Shown here in pieces: positions 38,364 through 51,909 of a DNA stretch of 64,000 nucleotides. This stretch comes from Gymnogyps californianus (Eukaryota > Chordata > Aves > Accipitriformes > Cathartidae). The stretch lies in contig NC_059481.1 in the NCBI RefSeq assembly GCF_018139145.2, positions 5,630,368-5,694,367 of the forward strand, read 5' to 3'. The notes beneath the pieces were generated by a model. The model worked only from the letters and a program-made list of their open reading frames with translations. It made no database searches and was not told the DNA's origin. Every line of letters begins with the position of its first letter. Positions within the stretch are counted from its first letter, which is position 1. The position numbers and the translations under genes were made by a program.

Positions 38364-39506
38364 TGTATTGGGTTTGCATGGCAAGGTTTTGCTAGCAGGG
38401 GGGCTACAGGGGTGGCTTCTGTGAGAAGATGCCAGAAGCTTCCCTTATGTCTGATAGAGCCAATGCCAGCCGGCTCCAAGATGGACCCGCTGCTGGCCAA
38501 GGCCGAGCCCATCAGTGATGGTGGTAGCGCCTCTGGGATAACAGATTTAAGAAGGGGAAAAATTGCTGCGCAATTGCAGCCAGAGAGAGGAGTGAGAAGA
38601 TGAGAGAAACAACTCCGCAGACACCAAGGTCAGGGAAGAAGGAGGGGGAGGAGGTGCTCCAGGCCCCAGGGCAGAGATTCCCCTGCAGCCCGTGGGGAAG
38701 ACCATGGTGAGGCAGGCTGTCCCCCTGCAGCCCATGGAGGCCCACGGTGGAGCAGATATCCACCTGCAGCCCATGGAGGACCCCATGCTGGAGCAGGTGG
38801 ATGCCCGAAGGAGGCTGTGACCCTGTGGGAAGCCCATGCTGGAGCAGGCTCCTGGCAGGACCTGTGACCCCATGGAGAGAGAGGAGCCCACACTGGAGCA
38901 GGTTTGCTGGCAGGACTTGTGACCCCACGGGGGACCCACACTGGAGCAGAGTCTGTTCCTGAAGGACTGCACCCTGTGGAAGGGACCTATGCTGGAGCAG
39001 TTTGTGAAGAACTGTAGCCTGTGGGAAGGACTCACGTTGGAGAAGTTTATGGAGGACTGTCTCCCGTGGGAGGGGCCCCACACTGGAGCAGGGGAAGAGT
39101 GTGAGGAGTCCTCCCCCTGAGGAGGAAGGAGCGGCAGAAGCAACATGTGATGAACTGACCAAAACCCCCATTCCCCGTCCCCCTGTGCCACTCAGGGGGA
39201 GGAGGTAGAGAAAATTCGGGAGTAAAGTTAAGCCCGGGAAGAAGGGAGGGGTGGGGGGAAGGTGTTTTTAAGATTTGGTTTTATTTCTCATTATCCTGCT
39301 CTGATTTGATTGGTAATAAATTAAACTAATTTCCCTAAGTGGCGTCTGTTTTGCCTGTGACAGTAATTGGTGAGTGATCTCTCCCTGTCCTTATCTCAAT
39401 CTATGAGCCTTTTGTTATATTTTCTGTCCCCTGTCCGGTTGAGGAGGGGGAGTAGTAGAGCAGCTTTGGTGGGCACCTGGCATCCAGCCAGGGTCAACCC
39501 GCCACA
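38364..39506 (+). mobile_element. ERV solo LTR, family 2, copy 2 (1143 bp)
   Basis: It has the same termini (TGTATTGGGTTTGCATGGCA ... CCACA), the same GC-rich tandem interior and the same AATAAA (39315-39320) as the copy at 24325-25491. The flanks TCTCA (38359-38363) and GCTCA (39507-39511) match at four of five positions, read as a 5-bp TSD with one later substitution. Since its flanks differ from those of copy 1, the two LTRs came from separate insertions rather than being the ends of one provirus. No retroviral internal sequence is present. Confidence 0.88.
38512..39191 (-). other. antisense open frames in family-2 LTR copy 2, probably not a gene
   Basis: Two overlapping minus-strand frames of 219 (38512-39171) and 214 codons (38547-39191) correspond to those in copy 1. 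They share long stretches, for example SSSGGGLLTLFPCSSVG and LQEQTLLQ, with scattered substitutions and indels. No known domain is visible. The repeat-rich DNA explains the openness without selection, though this has not been tested. Confidence 0.5.
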
Positions 39507-42500
39507 GCTCATCATTCAGAAGAAGTTATATGACTGATTTATTAATTGTTTTGTTTATTCATTTTAGCCAAACTAAGCAGTAAAGTTTTATTTAGCAATA
39601 TGATATAAAATGTGAGTTTCAAAAGCATTCAGATACGTAGTTGGCCTTTCAGTTCTAAAGGTGTTGTGGGTTTCGTTTGTCTTTAACCATGAAAATAAAG
39701 ATTGTTTTGCAGTGTAATGATTAATGTAGATTTATAGAAATACTCCTAATGGCAATAATCTTAGTGTTCAACCAGCACAGCCTGGCTTTTGCCTCCACTT
39801 TCTTCAGCTGCAGTCAGTTTCCTGCTTATGTGTAGGTATCAAAGGTCTACTCTGCAAAGAAACTTGCATTAAAAGCTTTCTTAACCTCACCCAACCAAGT
39901 GTGTAAAGACATCTTAAATTTTATTGTAACAGTTTTTCCTCCTCTAAAATTGGATTTGGATCCAAAATTTGCAATATTTCTGTAGAAACAAAACAGATCT
40001 CATTTGCTCTGCCATGTACAGCATTGGAAGGACTTCTAAGGTGAAACGTAACAGTTGTTAGATAGCCAATGGTGACAGAGGGTTTGGATGCAGATTAGGA
40101 GTTCTTCACATTACTAATTTCTATAAATTACTAAACTCAATGTGTGTTTTAATTATTGTTACACAAAACAGCTGTAGAAATGCAAAACTTTCTACAAACT
40201 TATGTAGGATGTTGATTTCTGGGACGTTTATTTGTTGTGGTTTTATATATAAACACATCAGCAAGAAAGAAGTATAAGAGATCACAGAAAAGTTGCCACT
40301 GTAGAGGTTCAGTTGTAACTAATTAGTTTGAATGTGTTGTTTACCATAACTTTTATCTTTAAAAACTGCATCAGTTTTGTGAACACTCTTAAAAGTCTAT
40401 TGCACTTTTGGACTAGTACGATGTATACTATCTACTGAAATCTGAGTATTGTTCCTTTCACACTTTTAATCTTAATTTCCTAAATATACACACTGTAACC
40501 CACTTCTTTTCTTTTTAAAAATGTAGACAATAGAGTAGTCCCATAATCGTTTAAATACACTAAATCTTGAAATAACTAAAATCTAGTTAAATGGCTTGAC
40601 ATTCAAATAAAGATTGTAATTGAGCTTCCAGAAACCAGCTATTCTGTTATCTTAGATCTTGGAAAGCAGTGATACTTTACAGTCCAGTAAATTCAAATGG
40701 GATGTTTCCAAATGACCAGTGTTAGAAGTGTAACCGAAAAAAGAGAATTCTGTGTGACTTCTCTTTAACCTAATCAGTGTTTTATGACTCGATACATTCC
40801 GTATAGTAAGCAAGCAAAGTAAATACTGAACTCCAAATGCAAAAATGAGATTTTTCTGAATCTCCCTTTATAATTTAGAAGATTTTTTTAATACGTTCTG
40901 TGATGTGTAAGTGTGTGAAAGATGCTTTGAGAGGAACATAAAATATTCAGCAAAGTGCTTTTAAAACTTATTCCAGATACTTCCTACCTTACGGATTATT
41001 ATCTCTGATCTTCTTTGTGTGTTTAACTTATGGGGGAGCTAGTTTACTGTAGTTGATTTCTGATTGCCAGGATTAGGGAATACTTCCATGTGAAAAACAC
41101 TGAATCTCAGTCAATCCCAAAATATTTGGCTATTTGTAATTAGCTGGGCTGTTAGAAGACCTTCAGCTCGTTCAGGTCCAGAATCCAGTGCTGTGTAAAT
41201 ACATAGCTCTTCCTAAGCTGGCATCAAGATATTGTAGGAACAAGTTCTGTTCTCAGGCTGTGTTGCCAAGACGGATACACCTGCCAGTCTACGAGCATTC
41301 TTTTTGTTTAAGTTAAGTTTTAATGTCAACATTTTTAGTAGATGATAAGAGATGAGGACTGGGAGAGCCTGTTCCTTGAGGCTGAGGGCTAAGGGACCCC
41401 TCTGTTTCTGAAGAAGTTTGTGTCAATGGTTTCTTAACGATACCTTTACACACACTTCTCACACACTGTTTTCAAACCTCTTTCGTGATGTTGTTCAGAG
41501 CAAAAGGTAGATCTTGCCTGTAGTTTGGAGCAATTGTGCACTTCAACCCTGATCTGCCATTGCAGGTACTATTGTGGAGGAACAGACGAGTCTCCTGACC
41601 TTCTCTGCAGTTCAAGATTGATTTTTGAGGTACCTGCTGAACAGAGTGCTTCAAAATGTATTTGAATTGAATCTCTATTTAGATGATTGCTCAGGATGCC
41701 TTTAAAAATCAGCTTTGGCCTTGATAAGAAAGGGTGAAAGGAATGGGAAGAATCTCTTACTCTGTTTCTAACAGTCAGAACGTTTTAGCAAATCCAAGCC
41801 TGATTTATGTTGATGGCTGACACTGGGGGGATCCCTATGAAGTTTCTATAATATAAAAAGAATACAAGCTGCATAGATTTTCTGTGGATAAAAAAAAGGT
41901 GCATACAACCCCTGCCTTGATAATAATCTGTGTCCATTAAAAAAAAACCAAAAAGTCCCATTATTGTCAGCCCATGTAAAATCAGCGCAGACTGAGAGGC
42001 TACAGAGCTAGAAGGGTTGGGCTATAAGGAATCAAGGGGATCAGTATTACAAGAGGAGGAGCAGTGGAAGGGAAGATACAGAGCATTATAGTATCCACAT
42101 GTGCTGGTGGCCTGCAGAGCTGCTGAATATCATGGGCTTTCAGTTTTGTTTTTTTTCAGATAATCCATGGGCTTCAGAACTGAAAATATCCTCATTATGA
42201 ATGACAAAGCTAGTTTATATCAGATATAGATATTTCTGAAGTGGATTTCTCTCTCTCTATGCAGAACTGTCGGTAATTAAAATGTTTCTTTTCCAACTGA
42301 AAGGAAACGTGGTTACTAATCACACTTAATTATGCGATATTTATTAAGTAAAATATTTTTTTAAAATAGCATTAAATAACCAAGGTACAGCTTAACATTG
42401 GCTGTTTATGACAATAGTAATTTATCCTCATGTGACTGCCTAAGCAGCTACTTGTATTTCCCCTGTTGGAAACGAGGGTGGTTTGAAGACATTTAATGCT

Positions 42501-45500
42501 GTTACATTGAAATCTGTAGTGTGACCACTTCTCTTATTTATGAAAACATGGGTGATCACTTGTGACTGAATCCAGTTGTAATCTGAATATTTATTAGGAA
42601 TATGAAGTCATTAGCAAGCTGATTCTTTTCTAAGCTAACACTTGAGTTTGAAAGTGTTTGTTTACATCTTGGTTTATATTTATTTGATATTACAACATTT
42701 GCAATTTGTAAAAGTATCATGCTAACTTTTTCCATTTTCTCCATTTGGTTACTCATGGTAAGTGGCCAATTTGACATGGAAATACAGGACTCAGATGTCT
42801 ATGACTGTGTATTGGATCGTATGCACTTAATTAAGGAAGGTGTAAATGAGTGTGTAGCTCTGAGTGGCTGGGAGCTGATGGGGCCTGGCTCCCTACCTCC
42901 TACTGCCAGTGCTGCTCTAGTGCAAGTCCCAGCAGACAGACAGCCTGCAACTGCAGCAGGAGACGTGGCCATCAGTTCCTGAAGGCCTCCCCGTTGCTAC
43001 AGTCGCCCCCCCTGCGCTCCCCTCCCCGGTTAATCCAGCCATGTGCCTGCATGCTCAGCACGGGGGATTACTTTAAGTCTGCATATTTTCATCTTTCCTG
43101 GGTCCAGGTCAATTTACTGACTGGGCACAGTGAGTCAGAAACAGATTGGTGTGGTGTGGTGCAGAAGAAGCCAGCTGAACTTTCATAAAAGGCAAGGCAT
43201 CAATCTGAGATGTTACTATGTTTACAGGTTCTCCTGCTGGATAAATCACAGGAAACCTAGGCAAAATAAACAGCCAATTTTTCTTTTTTTTTTTTTCCTC
43301 TTCTTTGTGGCAAGGTGATTATATTTGAGAAGTGTAGGAATTTCCATCTTTCCAGTAACACCATATGAGAACCTGCTTAGCACTGAATAGTGACAGCAAA
43401 TGCTGAAATGGAAAAAATATTTTCATCTATCTGCACTAATCTTCTTTTACTCCAAGATTTAATGGCAGGGGTGGGGGAGGGAGGGTGGGAATGAGAGAGA
43501 GGAATCAGAAAAATCTTAAAAGCTTGACTTAAGCTTTTAGCTTTGCCAGCTCATTCCCTAATCAACGAAGAAAGTGCCAGACCTGCATTTGTGGTGGGGA
43601 TCTTGGGATTTTATTAATTTGAAGTGATGCCTGCAGACTTTACCAAAAATAAATAACTAAATAATGGCCTCCAAATATAAACAGAGGAAGGAAGAAGTCA
43701 TAGCTGAACAGAACTGATTCTTTTTTAAAACCAGACTGGAATACACAGTGTACAACTGGAAAAAGCATAAATTAGTAACTTGCTGTTAACAAACTGTAAA
43801 AGTATCCTGATTATTTCTGCTGCTACATAATTTAGGTCTTGTTATGCCATCAAATCTGTGATCACCCATGTTATTCTGAACTGCACAGATCTCTGCCTTC
43901 AGAGCCCTGCCAAACTGATAACATACGGAAGGATTTAAATGTTGTGACTTACTCTGTCTTTGCTTTTACCTTGTTAGATGTCACATTTTCAAGGACTTTT
44001 TGAAATAGGAAAAACTAGAGTATTTTAGTCCTTTTTAGCATTGAATCAGATCTGAAAGTTGCGTGCTTGCTTTCTCAGTAATAGTTTTTCCTACCCCATT
44101 GCAAGGCCATCCTTGCAGACATAAGAAGTGCTACGTTTTATAGTGGTGCGTGCAAATCTTCTCTCAAAGCTGCAACTTCCTGTTCAGAATCTTCAGCAAA
44201 GAAGCAAAAATCAAAAAAGAATTCTTAAAAAATCTGCTGATACCTAAGAAAGATCTTGTTGCTGTGATATATAATGAATGGATAACAAAATTGCTGGGAA
44301 AGAAAAAAAAATTGAGAATGGACAACTTTGCAGAAGTCAGTCTCTCTTCTCCCTCAGGGTGGGTCAGCTAAAACTGTTGCCATGTTTTTCTACTTAAAGG
44401 AAGGCCCAGGCAAAGAACCAGAGGTAGGACAACAGGAACAAAAACATCCTTTTGAATTAATCTTTGGCAAAATAAGCCACCACTCCATATAATAATTTTG
44501 AATGTTGTTTTAGTTTGGATTCTTTCCTCTTTCCACATCTCTGCTCCTTTATTAATGTTAGCTGTGGGGGATTTCTCTGCATTCCATTCTGTCGCATGTA
44601 TTTCACTGGATATTTCTGCCTCCTCTTTCCTTCTGGGGAGGAACACAAAAAGACTTACCTTGAAATTCAGCTTTGAGGCTCCTGGGTTTTTTTCTGTTTG
44701 AATAGCGGGTAGTTTTTTCTTCATCCCCACTAACTAAGAAGTGAAATAATGGCTCAGGTTTAATGGAACAAAATAGCACAATAGATACATCAGCGTGACC
44801 TGTTCAGACAGAGATAATAAAGCAGCAAAGCAGTGTAACAGCTAGCCATACTTTAGATGGACATGAAACTTGAATTACATTAATGTGGAGTTAGTACTGA
44901 TCGTTTTTGTGATGATTTGTTTTTCAACGTAGTAGTTAAGTAGTTGTGAAACAAGACTTCTGTATTTTCTCATATGCAGTAAGTATTTGAGCTTGAGGAT
45001 TTGGGCATCTAAAGCTACTGCAGCTTGTGTGTGTAGACTGAGAGGTCATATTTGAAAAATCTGTTGTTTCATGTTATTCAGTTTGGTTGCAATCTTTAAG
45101 CAAAATAGATCATTATTTTCATCAACATCATTAATATAATGTGTTTTAATTCAGGCGGCTTTGGTACAAGGCAAAATAATTTAAAAAAGGTTATGTACTA
45201 ACAAAATGGGCTGATCTTAGCTCCTTCTGAATTCCCAGGAGTATGACACTTTGCTATGTGATGACAACCCCATTAAAAAAGGGATACTTCTATGCTGCAG
45301 TGCCTGTTGGCGAAACAGAGCCCTGGGACCTGGTTGATTTTACTATACTGGCTACTGGTTTGACAATTTGCATTGCGCCACTACGAAGATACACAGTTTC
45401 AGGGCACAAAGGAAATTTCTTTTCTGGTTCTTCCTGTGCAATTGGAGATATATAAGGAAACATTTCTCTTCTCACTTCCATGCAATAATACCTGCTGTTT

Positions 45501-45930
45501 AATTTACCTTGGCTTTAAAAGTGTCAATGTTTAAAGTGCTGTTAGCATTGTGACCCACAGTTGGTGGGCCACACTTTCCTACTGTGTATTTTCATATTGT
45601 TTGGTGCAGTAAAAATTTTATCTAACATAGGATATAGAATTACCCAGTGTTTCCCTTCAACTCACTGCTTAGTCAATCAACTGGTCCTACCTGACTATTG
45701 TTTTCGAAGAAAGTTAGAAATAAAATGTTTTCCTTTGAATGTTTGAAATGGTAATTTTGTATTTATTGTTGTTTCTCTCTGAAGAGGAATGCAAAGAAAA
45801 TTGTCTTGAAATCCAGTTGTGAGGTTCCTGTAGTCCACCACTAAGAGGTGGATCACTCACTTCACTTAAATGCAGCAAGGGAGTATTAAGCAAGACATTT
45901 AGGATCTTTCTGATTCCTATATTTCTAAGA
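39507..45930. other. unique AT-rich non-coding DNA
   Basis: No supported gene. A purine-rich stretch lies near 43465-43505 and a T-run near 43281-43297. A locally GC-richer segment at 42870-43040 has open frames of 87 and 112 codons without recognisable domains. An open frame pair at 44368-44730 covers both strands and has no domain. Confidence 0.45.
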
Positions 45931-45934
45931 AGTA

Positions 45935-46107
45935 TAGGAATAGAAGGCTTGGAGAGGCTCTGAAATCCTCATTGTTAGAAACCAATAAAGGCAGGGCAGT
46001 CAGGCATCTCTCTGAAGGACACAGGCATTGTGGATCCCAACTTGGGGCTGGATGCAGATTACGTGACCTCTTGAGATCTCTTCCAGTCCTATTTGTCTGA
46101 TTCTACA
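45935..46107 (+). mobile_element. CR1 LINE 3'-end fragment (diverged)
   Basis: The sequence 'ggggctggatgcagattacg' with tgacctcttgagatctcttc, cagtcctatttgtctgattc and 'ta' matches a CR1 3' terminus (GGGGCTGGATGAGATGACCTCCTGAGGTCCCTTCCAGCCCTATTATTCTATGATTCTA). Upstream, 'ggcagggcagtcaggcatctc' through 'aaggacacaggcattgtgg' is less certain. The exact 5' end is unclear. Confidence 0.7.
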
Positions 46108-46129
46108 CCAGCAAGTAAACGCTTTAGCT

Positions 46130-46148
46130 TTTTTTTTTTTTTTTTTTG
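46130..46148. repeat. poly(T) tract
   Basis: An uninterrupted run of about 18 T lies shortly after the CR1 end. CR1 does not carry poly(A) or poly(T) tails, so it is unrelated simple sequence. The lysine-run in the minus-strand frame here derives from it. Confidence 0.75.
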
Positions 46149-49100
46149 GTCCTCCTCCTTCTTTTTCTTCCTTCCTCCTACCCTAGAGGCTATTGGCTCT
46201 AGGGGATGTTGATTTTTTTCTGCTTGTTTTTGTTGCCCAGAGAAGTGGGGTTGCCATCCCAACAAGACTAAGACACCCCTGCAATGCAAATATCTGCAGT
46301 GGAAGTTCATTTGGTCATTTAGAGACTACATTTTACTGTTACTTCAGCTGTTACTTCAAACATCACTTATGCCATCACCCCAGCCTACTATCATTGCCTA
46401 CCATCCTTTGGGTGCCGCTCAGAGTTCTCGGAGCAAAAACATTTTCATACATTCAGGACTTCAAGATCTGACTCTGCAGTAATAAGTGTAATTGTATGTG
46501 GCAGAATTTGCATTCAGGACATAAACAGAGGGGGAAATTTTGGGGTTTTTGCTTTTATTTGAAACCTACAGCAGGTGAAATAATTATTTGAGTGTGTGTG
46601 TGTGATATCAGCCAGGGAAAACAATCTTGCTAGTAGTTGCCATGTTGCTTTGATTAAATCACTGTTTCCAATATTTGTTTGCTTTTACTAAAAGCTTTGT
46701 GAACCTCTATTATGATTTCTTTTGGTTCTAATCTGAGTCTATGTGCTTTTGGGGCAAATAGTCTGATGTTTTGCCAAAAGGAACACTAGAGCACTTCCAA
46801 AACGAATTAAAATGAGAACTAACGAAAGCCACTTTGCTTCTGAATGAGGAGTCTTTCAAAGAATTTAATGATCTTTAATATGTAGTAATTTTCACTTTAG
46901 TTAATTTGATTTAACTTGATTTGAACGAGGCTGCGCAGACAAGTACCAAGTCCCATTGATTTTCTGTGGGACTTGAGCTCTTAAAAAAAGTACTTGCGAA
47001 AATGATGAGTGCATTTGAAAATGTTGACTGCTCTTGTCCTTGGCTTAAGAAGTACTTCAAAAATACCATATTTAGCTTTCATAGCACCTTTGACAGTTAA
47101 GCAGAATTTAACAAATCCACTTCTATTTTAAGATTTTTCTGTCCCATCATTATGGGACTCATCGTGGTCACTCAGAAGCTGATGATGCCGCCGGCTTGGA
47201 ATTCAGCTCCAAAAGCTGTAGCCCCCGCATATCAAAGGAAGTTATCCTCATGTGCATAACTTAATTAAGTTGCTGGAAGAAATAATGTAGGAGAGCGTTA
47301 ATACGACATTTTCATGCCTTGTGCTTGTAAAAATTAGCTGGGTTCTGGTTTGTTTATTTACACCACGGATGGAGATACTTCTCAGCTAGAAAAATGAATT
47401 CCCTATCTACTACATAGACACCCTGTCTGCTTTATATTTGCATGGTTTGTAGGTGTATGGAAACTTTTTTCACTGTCGTGTTATTGTTAATTATTTTAGT
47501 GTTTATAATAGTCTTTGTGGTGAATTGCACTGGAGTAGAAATTTCCAGAGCTACGACTGCTGCATGATAGAGTAAGGACGAAACAACGAAGAAGCAAGCA
47601 TTAGAGCAAATGAAGTTTGTGGTACTGTGTGTAATAAGACAGGAAATATAGTTAGCTAACAGTTGGCCATGGATAATTGAATAATTGGCCCTGCACATGG
47701 CTGGAAGGCCATGCTGTTAATTACTAGCTTCTTTCCAAGATATAGAGCATCTGCTTTCTTTGTTTAGTTTTAATAGTCAGTGTATGACAGAACACCTTCT
47801 GGCTTGTTTGTTTTGATCCCCAAGATACTTATCAAAGTCATTTCTATTCTAACAAGCCATGTATCTGGATGCAGTGACTTGAGGATTATTTGTAGGTTAT
47901 TAGTCTCTCCAGTGTTGTTTTCTGTGGCAAACACAAAAGGTAATAGTGAATAGGCTTGGGAGGTACCTTGAGAGGTCATCTTAGCCATTCCTGTGCCTGA
48001 AGGTAGGAGCTTTATCTGGAAAGTATTCCGAACTGACAGACGTGTACCCACCTTAACTCCGAAGATGGACTTTCTATAATTGCTCAGGTAATCCATGTCA
48101 GGTATTTGTGATATCTGATCTAAATCTGCTTTGTTGCAGTTTAAGCTCAATACTTTCAGTGCTGTCCTCAGGAGTCAGGGAGAAAAATGTGACGACTCCT
48201 CTCTTTGGCAAGCTTTCAGTTATTTGGAGACTCCTGTAATATCTGTTCAGTCTTCCAGTATCTAGACCATAAATGAAATAGTTTTTTCAACGTTTCCTTA
48301 TGTCCCATATTACTCACTCCTCTGAGCTCTTTCCAGCCGAGCAGCATCTTTCTTTCAGATGCTTAGAAGCATCAGATCCTCCCTGAAGAGTTCCTACCCA
48401 GTCCTTTCCCCATGTTTTGTGCAGTTGCTTACGCCACCCCAGCTGACTATTTTGCCTTCATCCTTGCTGAATTAGCGTTTGTTTCATATGGCTCTCCAAT
48501 TTGAGATCACTTGAATTCTCATCTTCATTCACGCTGCTGGTGATCCCTCCCGCCTTTAGACTGTTTGCAGACAAAGTATTTTCCTTATTGTGAAATGCTG
48601 CTAGTAAGTGGCTGTTTCCTGAAACAATACCAATAGAAGACTTGGTCTAGCTGGCAAAAACACAGCCTCCTAGCGTGCCAACATTTGTTTCTTCCCCAGA
48701 GAACTGTGGTTCTCCTAATATGTTCAGGCTTAGATAGTTGGAATCTGATTCTTCCAACCTTTCCATAGGTTTAGCTGTATATGTTTGTTAGTGGTCTAAC
48801 TGGAACTGGTTAAGGCTCTTCTTTGCTTAAATAGGCCTATAAGCCAGTATAGGACTGGCACATAATTCATGTGCAAGGGTCTATATGTCTGGTTTTGGTA
48901 TATCTTTACTTTTTTTCTGCTGATAATGTTGGGATTGATCAGTTGTATAGATCTGTCCAGGGCTAAACTAGGTTAAGTCATTTGACCTCAGAGTGTCTCC
49001 TCAAAATAAAATAAGGCCCGTCAGCCTGTTTTTGGCCATTCTCTTCAAGGGACTTTTCAGTCTTCAGTTCTGGGAGCCCTGACCCATACTTGTCCCATCT

Positions 49101-51324
49101 ATCGCTGCACTTGTTATTGCCAATAGTCCTTAGGGTAACATACCTGTGTTTTGCTTGTCAAGACTCATTGCTTAAATATGTTCCTCTGCTCCCTTTTTTT
49201 CTCCTGCTTAGTACTCTAGATGTCATTTAGGGAAAATACGACTTTTTCCTTCCTTGACAATGTAGGGAAATTATCTTTAGGAAATCACTTCAATACATTG
49301 TTTGAGCAGAGAAATCTTTCACAGATGATTAGTCATTAAAATAATTTAGCATTTAGTCTTAATATCGGCATCATCATCCATAAATTAGAAGAACTGAAAA
49401 ATACATGATGTATGTTATCTTGAAGCACTCCTTTTGGGGAATTAGGCTGTTGACCTCAATGAAAATTGAGATGGACTCCTTAACTGTAAAAAAACAACGG
49501 TGAGAAAAAAATCAAATGGGCTTTAATACCACACTTTTACTATGTGCTTGTATGTCACTTGTAAGCTTTTATTGTGTAACACTTACACTTGTAAATGCCA
49601 CATTACTAAATGAGTATGAATCTTCATACTTTCAGTTTCTAAGGAATTGTCTTTTCTCAATAATGCCAGGGGAAAAAATTAGGGAGAGCTCCTTTACCAC
49701 CATAAGCATTGTTCCCTGCCAGCACAGAGTTCTTCCTCGATCAGATTGCAATGAGCTCAGACAAGCAAAGAGTGCGGGGGACTAGGTACTCCCCCGGCTC
49801 TCTACAAGGCATCACTAAGAATAGGAAAAGAGAAGATTTAGGTGTCTTCAATTAACGCTGGACTGATGCGATGGCTAGAAGAAAGCGAGTGACCATGACC
49901 TGGTTCTGTGCTTCGTGAAGGAGATGGATTTGTAAGCAAAATACCTGAGGTTGGTCTTTGATTATCATCAGTTGGGAGTGAAAGGGGGGGCGGGGGGGAG
50001 GAACCCAAAACAAACAAACAAGCCCAAAACCTTGAGCTGAAGTATTCATTTAGACACTCTTAAAAGCAAAAACAAATTAAAATCACTTCATTACATGATT
50101 GTGAGATTAGACAAAGTTGTTATCTGGGAAAAGCATGTTTAATAGATGTTAAATGAGACAATAAAATAATTGAAAACACTCCTCTTTAATTTCTTAATTT
50201 AAAATAATGATATAAACTGCTTATGTAAAAAGTATAAGAAAATCTCTTGAAATCTTCAAATCATTAAAAATGTAAATACAATCAAGAAAGTAATAATGCC
50301 AAGGTTTTATTAGTGGCTTAAGATGGATCGGTTTTGCAATATTTAGTATTTTTTAGAGCCTTTAGAGTAGTATTCATTTGCCTGAGCACTTATAGCAAAA
50401 CTCTGTAAATTCCAGACTTTCTTACGTTTTTTTTCAAATTATAGTAAACAAGCAGTTATGATTAGTAAGTGGCTTGTTGGAACTACAGCACAGCTTTCTA
50501 CAGTAGCTGTAATTTATAGATGAGGCTTGTGAATATGGGAATGGACACAGTCTCAACTGTATTATTGTAATTAGTCTTCAGAAGCGAACATTGTGATGCA
50601 GCATAGCCCAAATCAGTGCTTTTTGCCTGTCTTGCTTCCTTCTTTTGTCTTCCTGGCGATTGAAGGAGGCCCAGGTAATGCAAGGTAGAGTATACAGCAT
50701 ACTGTATATACTTAGTATATAGCTTATATCCAGATTGTTACAAAATCAAACTAAGCATCAAGTCCAACTCCCTGGCCTTTCTGTCACTTACATATAGACA
50801 TTGATGGTAGGGCACAGGACATCTTACTTGATTACTGGCAGCTTGTAATTGTACAGAAACATACATCCATCTTTTTTCTGAAGGTGGATGATATATTTGA
50901 AAAAAAAGATATATTTGAAACTTGCAGCTGACAGTTCCTACATTCAAGAATTAATTAGCATAGCAGCTGATAGGTTTTCCCACAGCTCTGTATAGGTTAC
51001 TGACCACAATGTTTGGATATTGATGGCAAGATTAATGGATCCTTTCTGTCATCAAACTTTGGATGGGGTTAATACTATTACAAAGAAAAAAAAATTACAC
51101 ATTCTAATGTAGTAATTCTATTAGTAATTAGATGGGAATTAAGTTGTTAAACAGTTATTAAAAATTTGTAGTAATATCTGCCAGCTCTGCTAGCGTCATG
51201 TATGGGGAATCAGGCCTCCAGTACTGTAAGGAATAATTTGTGATCTCCTGCATATATATCACCTCAGTCTCAATTTAGTAACTTGCCTTACTCCGTTTAG
51301 TAAGCTCCCTTACAGTACTACAAA
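46149..51324. other. unique AT-rich non-coding DNA
   Basis: No supported gene. A short (GT)n lies near 46591-46603. The stretch near 46945-46980 (cccattgattttctgtggga) and that near 48970-49020 weakly recall ancient repeats but are too short to assign. Direct repeats of gatatatttgaaa lie at 50890 and 50908. Open frames reach at most 126 codons with no domains. Confidence 0.45.
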
Positions 51325-51329
51325 CCAGT

Positions 51330-51904
51330 TGTGGTTTAACCCCAGCCAGCAACTCAGCACCACGCAGCCGCTTCCCCCTCCCCCCTCCCAGTGGGGTGAG
51401 GAGGAGGAAAGGGAAAAAAAGTCAAACTCGTGGGTTGAGATAAGAACAGTTTAATAACTGAGGTAAAATATAATACTAACAATAGTAATGATGAAATATA
51501 ATAATAATAGTAATGAAAAGGAATATAACAAAAAAAGGGGGGGGGGGAAGGTGATGCACAATGCAATTGCTCACCACCGGCTGACCGATGCCAGAGCTGC
51601 AATCCGCACCTCCCAGCCAACTCCCCCCTGTTTATATACTGGGCATGATGTTCTATGGTATGGAATATCCCTTTGGCTAGTTCGGGTCAGCTGCCCTGGC
51701 TATGCTCCCTCCCAGCTTCTTGCACACCTGCTTGCTGGCAGAGCATGGGAAACTGGAAAAAATCCTTAACTTAGGATAAGTGCTACTTAGCAACAACAAA
51801 AACATCGGAGTGTTATCAACGTTATTCTCACACTAAATCCAAAACACAGCACTGTACCAGCTACTAAAAAGAGAGTCAACTCTGTCCCAGCCGAAACCAG
51901 GACA
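51330..51904 (-). mobile_element. ERV solo LTR, family 1 (575 bp, minus strand)
   Basis: Read on the minus strand, the element begins TGTCCTGGTTTCGGCTGGGA and ends GGGGTTAAACCACA. An exact 5-bp TSD, CCAGT, flanks it at 51325-51329 and 51905-51909. A TATA box (TATATAAA in LTR sense) lies at 51631-51638. An A/T trinucleotide-rich segment and an 11-base G-run (51537-51547) lie toward its 3' half. No internal retroviral sequence adjoins it, so it is a solo LTR. Open frames across it are not genes. ERVL-like assignment rests on the 5-bp TSD. Confidence 0.93.
51631..51638 (-). promoter_or_regulatory. TATA box of the family-1 LTR
   Basis: TTTATATA on the plus strand gives TATATAAA in LTR orientation. 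The same motif is kept at the same place in both LTRs of the nested pair. It is the core promoter of the ancestral LTR. Present activity cannot be judged from sequence. Confidence 0.6.
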
Positions 51905-51909
51905 CCAGT

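Noticed and set aside
24325..39506. One large provirus bounded by the two family-2 LTRs
   Set aside because: The flanking duplications differ and the interval contains no retroviral genes.
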